Assembly: GCA_023374025.1 (NCBI GenBank)
Contig: SIJG01000007.1
Coordinates: 2,151,852-2,215,851, forward strand
Length of the DNA stretch: 64,000 nucleotides
Direction: 5' to 3'
Source of the DNA: Heterodera schachtii
Lineage: Eukaryota; Nematoda; Chromadorea; Rhabditida; Heteroderidae
Position numbers and translations under genes: made by a program. Shown piece after piece: positions 1 to 9,825 of the stretch (positions are counted from its first letter, which is position 1; the number at the start of each line of letters is the position of its first letter). The notes under the pieces are model-generated. The model ran no database searches. It had not been told where the DNA came from and was given only the letters and a program-made list of their open reading frames with translations.

Positions 1-6
1 GCGGAG

Positions 7-1823
7 ATGGCTGCCTCACTGCAACAGCAAATGATGCAGCAGATGGCCTCCATCGGCATGCACCATCACGCGATGCACCACTACGGCGTCGGCCACCCCT
101 CCGGCGCCGTTTCCTCCGCCAACGCCGCGTTGTATCCCCCGGCCATGACGTCGCAGGGCATGGGCCTGATGGGCAACGCAGGGCTGACAAACGATTGCGG
201 AGGCCAACATAATGTTGGCGGAGCGGCATTTCTTAGTCCTTTTTCGCACCAACATAGTGGAGCAGTAGCACCAACACAACAACAACAGCAGCAGCAGCAT
301 GTGAGCAGGGAAAGGGGGAATAAGCGGGGAAACAATTTGAAGAATCAGCCGCAGACGACCGCGTCGGCACAACTCCGCGTCGCCCCAAACGGAGCCCTCC
401 CCGTCCCGGCCGCGATGCTTCCCTCTTCGTCCGGCGTGCCCCCGTCGATGGTCCCCGGCCTTTCTGTGCTTAATTCCGGTATTAAGCCGTCCTCGCAGCA
501 CAACACGCCGCTGCAGCAGCAGCGGTACCCCGTGCTGCACGGTGCCCATTTGGCAGGTGATTGAACGCGTTTATCAGCGGATGACGGGGCAAATCATTTT
601 TGGCACAGATTTGGATACCGACCCTCGCGAGTTGGAACGATTTGCGGAACATTTCAAGCAGAGACGGATCAAACTGGGCGTTACTCAGGCGGATGTGGGA
701 AAAGCGTTGGCCTATTTGAAAATGCCGGGCGTCGGTTCGCTTTCCCAGTCGACCATTTGCCGCTTCGAGTCGCTGACTCTGTCTCACAATAATATGGTGG
801 CACTGAAGCCAATCCTTCACTCATGGCTTGAGAAGGTGCCGTAGCGAATGGTTGGGATGCAAATTAATGCCAAAATCAGGCGGAGGAAGCGACAAAAAAT
901 GCAATGGCACGGGACGGCGCCGGAGAGATGGGAAACGGCGGAGCCATTCACTGCGCGGGTGGCATTTTGCCATGTGTAGAGAAGAAGCGGAAAAGGACTT
1001 CAATTGCAGCGCCAGAAAAGCGAATGTTGGAGGTACGAGCTGATCAATGGCTAGCAGTGAAATCACTGCGAATTCCAAGGAATTCTTCCGGCAACAAAGT
1101 CGGCCCACCGGCGATCGCATCTCAGCGATTGCAGAGAAATTGGACCTGAAGAAGAATGTGGTGCGAGTGTGGTTTTGCAATCAGCGGCAGAAGCAGAAAC
1201 GGTGAGAGAGGCGCCAAAAGGGACAGGGAAATCATAAAAGGGAGACGAAAGGGGAGAAGAGACAGTGATCAGAAGGGGAAACGATCAAAAGAGGGGACTG
1301 ATCAGAAGCGGAGTGATCAAAGGGGGAATGGTCAAAAGGGATAAATCACGAGAGGAAGTGATAGGGGTAAATTAGGAGAGGCAGCAGAGGGAGAGGGCAA
1401 ACGGACTCCAGCAATAAAAGGGTGATCGGCAGCACAGTCAGCAGGATATTGTTGTTCATAAAATTCTGTTTGTTTCACCGTTTCCGGGACAGAAATCAGT
1501 TCCGCCACTGTCGGAATGGCGTCGGCGCTGGGGGCGTTTCCGCCCCAATCGCTGCCACCGGAAGTGCCGAAACGAATCAGCAGCAACCGATGCTTTGTGG
1601 CAGCGGAGGAGGGAACGCCCAACATTTGATGGCCAATCCGTTGGACAGTTCCGCCGCGGCCGCAACTTTGGCAGCTGCGGCAATGCAAGCGATGCAACAA
1701 CAACAACAACACAACCACAACAACAACAGCAGGACAGAGATAAACGGAGAAGCGGGTGGGGGGACAAGCAACAGCAATAACACAACGGCACAGGCACAAA
1801 GTGAGAGGGAATTGGACAATTAG
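7..1823 (+). CDS. unc-86: Class IV POU homeodomain transcription factor (UNC-86/Brn3)
   Basis: Nuclear DNA-binding regulator; in worms UNC-86 specifies sensory neuron fates. Exons by splice phase: 7-556, 609-835, 880-1032, 1080-1201, 1493-1823 (about 461 aa, close to C. elegans UNC-86). Residues 1-183 are rich in His, Ser and Gln. The POU-specific domain lies at about 184-258 ([26 protein letters not shown]). The homeodomain, about 294-351, starts [14 protein letters not shown] and ends with recognition helix [15 protein letters not shown]. The last exon adds a Q/N-rich tail ending at the stop 1821-1823. All four introns are GT-AG and 44-291 bases. The frame is open upstream of the ATG at 7, so an earlier exon outside the window is possible. 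The homeodomain is split after RMLE, with the rest starting EFFRQQ. The family call is firm; the N-terminus is less sure. Confidence 0.93.
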
Positions 1824-2693
1824 GGAGGGGAGGGAAATGGATTGATCACTTGGGAAAAGAAACCAATTAGGGAAAGGGGTCACTATAAAGAAAGGGGTCA
1901 ATTAGGGAAAGATTGATTCGGAAAAGGATTGACCAATTAGAGAAAGGATGAAAAGTGATCAGTGAAATATCTTACAACGTCGCAATTTGAGAAAGAAGAA
2001 AGGATTCGCTGAAATAATTTGGTGGCTTTTCCTTCCCCTCCCAATTCATTGGTTCAGTTAGGACGATGAAACAATCGCAACAAAATGACGACATTTTCGG
2101 AGAAGCATTGCTCAAAGGTACAATGGCACAGTTGCAAAGGACGTGCCCATCGGGAGAAGAAATGTTGGAGAGAAAAGCACCGACAGACACCGAAAAAAAG
2201 ATCGCGGGAAGCGGAGACAATGTCACTGGCGTCATTCGGCACGGCTTTTGCACAAAAGCGATGAAAATGGCACCGACGGAGAGAACAAATGACGGCACAA
2301 CGGAAAGCCGAGGGATGGGAGCAATGGAAATGTTCAGCAGAATACCGCCAAATGGAGAAACGGGCGCCATTTTTTACCTGAGCAATAGCAACATAATCGC
2401 GGAAAACTGAAGACAAAACGAGGGAGAAATATATTTTCGTGTTTTGTATAGTTTTCTTATTCTCGGAGATGGACAAAATGGTTGAAAAATCGATCCTTTT
2501 GAACGAATTCAATTAGCCCAGACAATTGACCGACCCCTGGCACAGTTTATTCAAGTTTTCGTTTTGAACAGTCAGTCTTTGACCAGAAAATAACATAATG
2601 TGGTGACAAATTGGCTCATCCTTTCGTTAAATAAATAATGTGAAAATGTCCAATAATGAAAAGCTCTCTTCTTTGGAATGCCAAATGTTTTGT
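1824..2693. other. Gap between unc-86 and the NADAR gene (convergent 3' ends)
   Basis: A/G-rich sequence with repeated motifs such as AAAGGGGTCA near 1875-1905. It should hold the unc-86 3' UTR and the 3' end of the downstream minus-strand gene. A 114-codon frame at 2066-2410 has no recognisable domain and no clear splice partners. I see no gene here that I can support. Confidence 0.5.
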
Positions 2694-3999
2694 CTAATGG
2701 TTGCGATAATGAAAGTTTCCACCACCGCGCCCGCCACGCGCTCCTCCGCCGTGCGAAGGCACCCCGGCCGAGCGGCCACCGCCGAACATGGCACGTTTCG
2801 AAGGGTCAATGCGGCGCCACACGTTACGCATCATCTCGCGCAACTTCGTATTGGACTCCTGGAAATGGCGTTGACTATTAAGACGGCAGAAGTGCATTTG
2901 CTGGACCTCTTCCTCCTGTGGACCAGTCCATGAGTGTTTGGCCTTCAGCTCATGGCGAATGTGCATCATCACTTTCCCGCCCTCATTCTTCCCATCCCAA
3001 AAGATCGGTTTGTTGGCCTCGTCGCGATTCTTGCGCCATCCGGTCCCAAAAAACTGCAAAAATGGACAGTAAGCAGTGGACCGATGAGGGGGGGGGGGGG
3101 AGAAACCTTATCTTCAGAGGCAATGGCCAAGTAGGTGGTTTTGGTCAGCACCAGCAAATTTTCGATCCAACGGACTTGCTCAAGCTTCAGACGCTGTCCA
3201 TCCTCCCAATGTTTAAGTTTGACCTGAAAAACCTTTTCTTTTCCACCAATGTTTATCACTCCAACTGACTTTGTCCCATTCGGCAACGTCGAAGCCTTTG
3301 ATGTTTTTCATGGCCTCTTCGGCCTGTTGGACATTCTGCGCGTTCAAAATGTTCTTCATGGCTTCCTCGTCACCAAAGCATTCCGCCATTTTGTACCAGT
3401 AGTAGCGTTCGGCACTTTTATGTTCGACGGCATTTTGGTCGCGGATCGCAGCCTCAAAACGAAGACTGATCGGGTCTAAAATTGAATTTATGGGTTTTTA
3501 TTAATTCATCAAAAAGTCCGAAACTTGCCGTGAATTCCTCCGAGGAGGTAAAAGTCTCCTCGGTTTAGCTCATCAAAGTCCAATTCAGCCTCTGGCGCCA
3601 CTTTTCCCTCTTCATCGTCCATTTCCTCGTTGCTGATCTTAGCCACCTTTTCGTTCAAAGTTTTCACCTTTGTCTTCAGGCGGCCATTCTCCAACTAAAA
3701 AGGGATTTTTTTGTATGAAAATCAAAAAGCTTAAACCAATCCAACGCAAATTTCACTGTTACATTTGTTTCTTTCTATCCGCAAACCTTGAGTTTGCGAA
3801 TTGCTTTGCGAAGACTGTCCTTTTCCTGCTCCAAGAGAATGACTGCGTTGCGAACTTGGAGAGCATCCTGTTTGATCCACAAAATCTAAAATTAAAATCA
3901 GTTTTGTTGGCTTCTTAAACCAACTTCGTTCTGAATGCTCAACGGAACGGTGGCAGCGACGGTCACTGCCGCGGTGGTCGACGATTGGACACTTTGCAT
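2694..3999 (-). CDS. Coiled-coil NADAR-domain protein
   Basis: NADAR proteins include YbiA-type N-glycosidases that act on riboflavin intermediates, and ADP-ribose-linked enzymes; the substrate of this one is unknown. Exons: 3999-3925, 3885-3787, 3694-3529, 3475-3270, 3223-3107, 3053-2694 (about 340 aa). Residues 26-80 form a coiled coil (NAVILLEQEKDSLRKAIRK). The NADAR region, about 115-270, shows KSAERYYWYKMAE, ILNAQ, GFDVAEWDKVK, FFGTGWRKN and FWDGKNEGGKVMMHIR, matching the family's order of motifs. The C-terminus is Gly/Arg-rich (GGGARGGRGGGNF), which may bind RNA. Intron 3 has a GC donor (3528-3527) in the context G|GCAAGT. The start could instead be an upstream in-frame ATG at 4080. It follows klp-12 on the same strand, 1.2 kb away. 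Confidence 0.8.
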
Positions 4000-4295
4000 T
4001 TTAATTGTGTGTTGTTGAAGCTGTTTAACCCAAAGTAAATTCCCCTGTGCTAAACGGACGGACAAATGGAGAGTTAACAATTATAAATGACAAAGTAAGA
4101 GAAGTGAATGAGGGAGGAAGGAAGGAGGGGTATTTATGCAAAATATGAGGGGTCAACAATGAATGTGTGGAGGGGGAAAATAACAAAAACATAATGCCAC
4201 ACATATTCAAATGATTCTCCCGGACATTAACCTTCGTAAATAGATGCAACTTGAGACAAAAAAAAAAAACAAAAAATCACGCCCTTGCGGACTCG

Positions 4296-4610
4296 CTCAG
4301 TTGGGCGCGCACGTTTGGGCGCTCACGTTTGGGCGCGCACGGTTGGGCGCTCACTGTTGGGCGCTCACGTTTGGGCGCTCACTGTTGGGCGCTCACTGTT
4401 GGGCGCGCACGGTTGGGCGCTCACTGTTGGGCGCTCACTGTTGGGCGCGCACGGTTGGGCGCTCACTGTTGGGCGCGCACGGTTGGGCGCTCACTGTTGG
4501 GCGCGCACGGTTGGGCGCTCACGGTTGGGCGCTCACTGTTGGGCGCGCACGGTTGGGCGCTCACTGTTGGGCGCGCACGGTTGGGCGCGCACGGTTGGGC
4601 GCCAGCTCGT
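4296..4610. repeat. 15-bp minisatellite (TTGGGCGCxCACxxT family)
   Basis: About 20 head-to-tail copies of a 15-base unit, GCGCTCACTGTTGGG, mixed with variants GCGCGCACGGTTGGG and GCGCTCACGTTTGGG. Because 15 is divisible by 3, all three forward frames stay open across the array; the resulting proteins are artefacts. The array begins at the left inverted-repeat end of the foldback element 4296-4934 and uses its terminal sequence as the repeat unit. Confidence 0.95.
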
Positions 4611-4934
4611 TTTTCCATGGTAGCTTTTTTCTTTGGCATCCAAATCCAACAATCTTGATATCATTCGAAAGCTCTTAACACTTTATTAGCCTTGCTAAAA
4701 AAACAAAAGAAATTTAAGCCTAAAAATTTATTAAGAAAAAATTTCAAAAATTTCGACTTTTTGCAATTTTCATAATATAACTTTTTTGGTAATTGTCTAA
4801 TCGCGAAGCAATAGCTTAGAAAAAGTTTCTAAACATGTTAAGCTTTCGAATGATACCAACAATGTTGGATTTGGATGACAAAGAAAAAAGTTAAAGAAAG
4901 TTTTAGTGGAAAAACATGCTGGCGCCCAACTGAG
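4296..4934. mobile_element. Foldback (long terminal inverted repeat) element
   Basis: The ends are exact inverted copies: CTCAGTTGGGCGC at 4296-4308 and GCGCCCAACTGAG at 4922-4934. Internal arms also pair: 4595-4685 against 4830-4930 (shared GTTTTTCCA, CATCCAAATCCAACA, ATCATTCGAAAGC and their complements). The core is A/T-rich. It has no coding capacity, so it is a non-autonomous element. I found no convincing target-site duplication. It lies between klp-12 and the NADAR gene. Confidence 0.75.
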
Positions 4935-4974
4935 GTAAACCGGGCCCTTGAAAATAAAAAAACAACTTGTTTTT

Positions 4975-5060
4975 CAACTTTTTGTTCGAATTCGGGTCCG
5001 GGAATTCGAAATGGATATCATATTCGTGATCAGTGGCCACAAATACCCTTGGAAACATAT
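4975..5060. repeat. Dispersed repeat, copy 1
   Basis: Carries CTTTTTGTTCGAATTCGGGT, then an ATGGATATCATATTCGTGAT stretch and CCCTTGGAAA. The same order of words recurs at 8590-8690 and, in part, at 61645-61735, so this is an interspersed family of about 90 bases. No coding capacity. Confidence 0.7.
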
Positions 5061-5161
5061 TTAAGCGCATATAAATGAGCAAATGCATTATAAAGATGGA
5101 TATTTTTATCTCACCAGTAAAATAATTGATAAAATGTCCTTTGTACGATACAATCATATGT

Positions 5162-8100
5162 TTAAACGGAAGGTCCTTTCGGACAACAACCACTCAAAAC
5201 GGGGGGAATTTGATAATTGGAATCCTTTTCCTCCGGTAATTCTCCCAATAAACGCCCTTTCTTCTGTTCCTCAGATGGCGTATCAACAATGTATGTCGTG
5301 TTCAGGCGCTCGAGATGTTTGCTCTCTGGAGTCAGTTGCTCGTTTATTTGCGCTAGAGGCTTTCGTGAATTGTTCGTTTCGAACATTGTCTTACGCCTCT
5401 CCTGAATTTGAGTTTCGTTAGCAGATAATGGATTTCTAAATAAAAAAATTTCACATTTTTTGGGTACTTTCTTGTTCTGGGCCACAATTTCAAATATTAA
5501 AAAAAGTAAAAAATGCTGCACAACATAAAAACTTGCGCACGGATACATACATGTACAAGGGGTGTCTCAGCCCAAAGGCCATACGACGGACGATTGGGAC
5601 AGGGGGGGTGTCTCGGGACCGATTTCTCATACGAAGGTCCAAATTTTTCTCCAGCGACGACCTTTTTTTTTTTTTTGCTATTCAAAAGCCCTTTTTTTGC
5701 GGCGCGTTTTTTCCAAAAAAACTTTTGGGAAGGGGGGCGGCGGGCGGTGCCGATAGGCGCCGCCGGGAAATTTGTTGAATTTTGTATGGGTTTCGTTAAG
5801 GAAATAGTGCAAAAAAAAGTTTTCCCCTTCGTTAACGCCTCCCTCCGCGACGACCCCCCCCCCCTCTCTTTTACAGCCGCCCCCTTACGATGAACAAGGG
5901 GGGGGGGGTGTCCGAGGCCTCTTACGACGAGGGGGGGGGGGGGGGTGTCGAGACACCCCTTGTACATGTATGCATGGTACCCAAACATCGCCGGCCAAAA
6001 GCGCGCCGAGAAATAACGCCACCGCAAAAAAAAAACTTAGAAAATGTTATAAAGCTTTTTTTAGAAATTGGGTTAGATAACTTAAATTTTTTGTTTGTTT
6101 GTTTTTTTTGAAAAATTGCGGTTATGTGCGTACTAGTCACGGTAAGCACAAAATTAATTTAGTCGAAATCAGGTTGTGAGTCCTTTATCAGACATTAACC
6201 TACCTTCTTCTTCAATTTTTGCATTTCCTCCATTTTGCGTTTAAGGCTTTCCGATTTTTGCGTATTCGCCCTTTCCAATCTCTGTATTTTGATTTCCTGC
6301 TGCCTTAAAAGAAAAATAAATAAATTAAATCAAAAAAGGCATAAATTCTCACCTTATCAGTCTATCACGCGTTGCCAGTTTTTTGTTGTTTGCCAGCATC
6401 AAGTCGCGGATACGTTTGTTCTCTTCCCGCTGCCGTTTAACCAAATCCACCTGCAATTCATTGTATTATACAAAGACGGAGGAAAATTCTTTTATTTCCA
6501 TAATAATTTATTATTTACTAAAATTTGTTAAATTTACTTCTAAGGGAACCGATCCAACTGGGTTTTCCAAAATTTTTTAATCCCAATTCCCATCAAGTAG
6601 AGTATTTCCGACATATCATTGGTAGCAAATTTAATGCTTTTTCTAACTGTCACCTTCGAATTCCCACCTTTTGCTTCCTCATCGACTCCAACTCTCTGAC
6701 TAAGCGCGCCTTCTCTTCCATCTGACGGTCGAAAGTGTCCTTCATCCGTTTGTTTTCTTTTTTCGTTTCTTCCAAACGTCTCATTTCTTGTTTGTTTTCC
6801 TTCTTCGACTCTTCCAACCGGTTGATTTCCTGCTTCATCCTTTCGAGTTCCTTCTCGTAGTCTGCCATTTGTCGCTCTTTGCTGCTGATATTCTCCTGCA
6901 GTTTATCCAAGTCCGTACAGATTCGTTCGTGCTCCATCTCTTCAGGTTCCTCTTCATTGTCCGCATCCTCCTCTTCCTCCTCCTCATCCAATCTCGCCAA
7001 GCAACCAAAAAATTCTTCGGCGCTGTTTTTGTCCTCAGGCTCTGCAATTGCTATGTGCCCAGATCTACGTCTCTTACCCTAAAAAAGGGGTGATTGACCT
7101 TAGCCAGCAGTTTCAAAATCGAACAAAATACCGTCTCCCAATCATGGAGTTCAGCTTTTAGCATTTGGTTCTGGATGCGAAGTTGCGTAATCAATGTGCT
7201 AGACTTATTCTGATTGGCAACAACCTAAAAAATAAGACAATTGAGTAACGGTGAAACACTTTTGACCTTGTTCTTTATATTTTTGGCTCGGTTGGCATAA
7301 TTTAAAGAGCTGAGCGTCTCATTGGCATCCACTTCATTAGGACTAACACACGTAAGCATAAATGTTCGACTAAACAGTCATTTCATTGTCAGAAAAGAAA
7401 TCGCAATTCCAACCTGTTTCCGCCAAGTGAGTCCTGGAGGAGACGAGTGAGCTTCGAGTCGCGATACGGAACATGGACACTGCCAATTCGACCTTTTGCA
7501 CCGCCCAAAGCCGAAATGACATTACCAAGTGCAAGCTGTGGATTGTAAAGATTACCAAATTGCTGTGCATTAATAATTCCCAATATTTCAATATGAAAAC
7601 TTCATATACTATATATAAATTGAATTTTCAAAAATTCAAATTGTAAGGAGTGTGATGGATGGCTAATCTGCTCAATCAAACCACGGCTTTTTAAAAATGT
7701 AAAACATGAAAGAACTAAATAGTAAACCAAAGAAAATAATTTTGGTCGCATTGTCAGCTTTGAGCCCAAAATGGGTTTGATTGATTAAAAAAAATCTTTT
7801 AGGAATTTGCAATAGTCTAATCTTTTGGCTCTCTTCTCTATCGAATTCTATTTTTTTTTAACAATTTGAACTGACTCTAGAGTAAGTATTTGTCAATTGA
7901 TGGTATATGCAACTTGGATTTGTGTTTTCTCAGACAGCCCTAACACCCTTACGTACCAGTCCGGAATTGATGCTGATGCTCTCTTTTGCTCGGTCACCGG
8001 TGGCGCCCGTTCTGCTCAGACGCTCAGAGCCAGCCAAATCAATGAAATGGAACTTGGCGTGCAATGTTTCCACTTCAGCTCCTGTGCCCATCTTCTCCGA

Positions 8101-9362
8101 ACTTTCCTCCTCATCATCACCTTCATTCGCTGTGTTGTTCTCCTTCTCATCCGAATCGTCCTGAATTATACAATATTAATTGTTAGTATAATAAAAAGTC
8201 ACACCACCCGCCCAAATGTTAATTGTAAAGAACATTTGCCACCCCCCTCCCAAAAAATCTCGTACATCAACCGGCACCACTCGAGTCTGCTTGATGTTCA
8301 AAGTGAAAATGGCATGTGAGCGTGACGACTGTTTGTTCATGTTGGTCGCTGCGGTTGTTCGGTTTTGGGCACCAATGGCCAGCGCGGACAGAATGGCCTC
8401 CTGCGAAGTGACATTTCGCGATGATGCGCCCATCAGCAAAATTTCGTGGTTTATCGGGTTCTCCTTGATCTTGATGGAGGATGAGTCCCGGTCCGGTGAC
8501 AAAAGATCAATGAGTTCTTCGTTGTACAGCTACAAAAGTTGACGCACAAATATACAATATAAATAGAAATTCGAAGAATTTGAATTCTCGACTTTTTGTT
8601 CGAACTCGGGTCCGAGGTTCGGAATTGATCGAAATGGATGCCGGATTCGTGATCGCGACCCCGAAAACCCTTGGAAATATGGTTTCATGATTTTTGAAAA
8701 CAAACTTTTTTTTAAAGGGGGATACAGTATTACCGATTTTAGCTGGTCACAACCACCGACCAACCTCAATAAATTGAGCTGAAACCTCAAAAGAGGGAAT
8801 CACTTTGCCAGATCTGCGGGCCTGATCACGCCTTTCCTCAATTTCATCGAAGATTTGTTGTGCCGCATTTGGTATGATGCCCCTCTTGGCTGGATCGGCC
8901 TCTAAGCTGGTGCCCATGGTGAACGTTTTACCGCTGCCAGTCTATGACGGTAAACTTTTGAAAAACTTGTTCAAAAATTAAAAAAAAAACCTGTCCATAT
9001 GCAAAAACTGTGGCATTGTATCCCTCAAAAGCACCATCAACGAGTTCCCTCACGCATTTGTCATAAACGGTCTTTTGCAAAGTCATTTGGTCGAAGACGA
9101 AATCTAAAAAATAAGCCGATTTTAAAAATTAAACTTAATGCTTGGAACCATATGTAAAAGATTTATCGCGCGAAATTGTAAGTTGTGGTTCACCAGGAGT
9201 TACGCTCAGACAAACCGGCAGCTTGTTTTGTATTTCCTGTAGACCTTGCGGTCTGATCCTAAAAATTAAAAAATTATTGGAAAATATTTTATTTTGTACA
9301 AACCTCACAGCAACTCGAACAGAGTTATTGCTTTTGATGAGTTTAGCAATTTTTTTCTTCAT
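5162..9362 (-). CDS. klp-12: Kinesin-4 family motor, KIF21/KLP-12 type, C-terminally short
   Basis: Plus-end microtubule motor; KIF21/KLP-12 limits microtubule growth in axons. Exons: 9362-9304, 9258-9149, 9103-8991, 8941-8765, 8529-8266, 8160-7957, 7535-7414, 7369-7267, 7224-7132, 7078-6668, 6450-6353, 6303-6204, 5476-5162 (about 720 aa). The motor has SVRVAVRIRP near residue 12, P-loop GQTGSGKT (~93-100), switch [10 protein letters not shown] (~217), an acidic insert, then DLAGSER (~282) and [26 protein letters not shown] and the insert before DLAGSER point to KIF21 rather than KIF4. A coiled coil follows (about 430-590). The last exon has no known domain. KIF21 proteins are usually at least 1,500 aa with C-terminal WD40 repeats; none are seen here. 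The intron before the last exon holds a mobile element. Confidence 0.88.
5543..5975. mobile_element. Non-autonomous terminal-inverted-repeat element in the klp-12 gene
   Basis: Inverted ends of about 24 bases: CATACATGTACAAGGGGTGT at the left (5545-5564) and ACACCCCTTGTACATGTATG at the right (5952-5971). The inside contains G- and C-runs and a T-rich block (5665-5720). The segment 5640-5770 resembles 10430-10640 (shared CGGTGCCGATAGGCGC and GACCTTTTTTTTTT). It has no coding capacity and lies in the last klp-12 intron. Confidence 0.75.
8590..8690. repeat. Dispersed repeat, copy 2
   Basis: Lies in the klp-12 intron 8530-8764. It shares CTTTTTGTTCGAA, CGGGTCCG, AATGGAT, ATTCGTGATC and CCCTTGGAAA with the copy at 4975-5060. 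Confidence 0.65.
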
Positions 9363-9825
9363 ATTATCCTTAATTTGCTAAATGGTAACTTAAAAATCTT
9401 TGTGTTCGGGTTTGGATTTCGATTTACAATCAGCAGGCGACATTAATATTTTTTGGGTATGTACAAATATGTATATGAATGTCGTCCACATGTTACTTGT
9501 TAAAAAATTCATGTGGATAAGATAATTTTAAAATCAAATTATTCGCATTTATTGGCATTGTATATTATTTTCATTGCCAATTACAATTACCAAAAACAGC
9601 TCGGTAATCTAGCTAGGTATTTGGACTGGGGAACGTTTAAATCATGGTCTAGAAAATGTGTAAACCGAGGATCGCACTCATTAAGAAGAATTTAAAACCT
9701 AAGGATACTTTCAGTTGCGCATAAATTTATGGGCTTACTCCAGTCTGAAAGTACAAAAAAGTTTACTTTGAATAATTAGAAAGATTTATGCCAAAGATTA
9801 GCATTTCATTTCCAAATTACACATC
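9363..9825. promoter_or_regulatory. Shared 5' region between divergent klp-12 and TIF1-like genes
   Basis: 463 bases separate the two start codons, which point away from each other. Both core promoters must lie here or within first introns. The sequence is A/T-rich; I see no clear initiator or TATA element. The role is inferred from gene orientation only. Confidence 0.5.

Noticed and set aside
2066..2410. 114-codon plus-strand frame after unc-86
   Set aside because: No domain, no splice partners; it lies where the unc-86 3' UTR is expected.
4244..4678. Three overlapping forward frames of 112-144 codons with repeating Leu-Gly-Ala-His peptides
   Set aside because: They are the translation of a 15-bp minisatellite; the unit length keeps every frame open.
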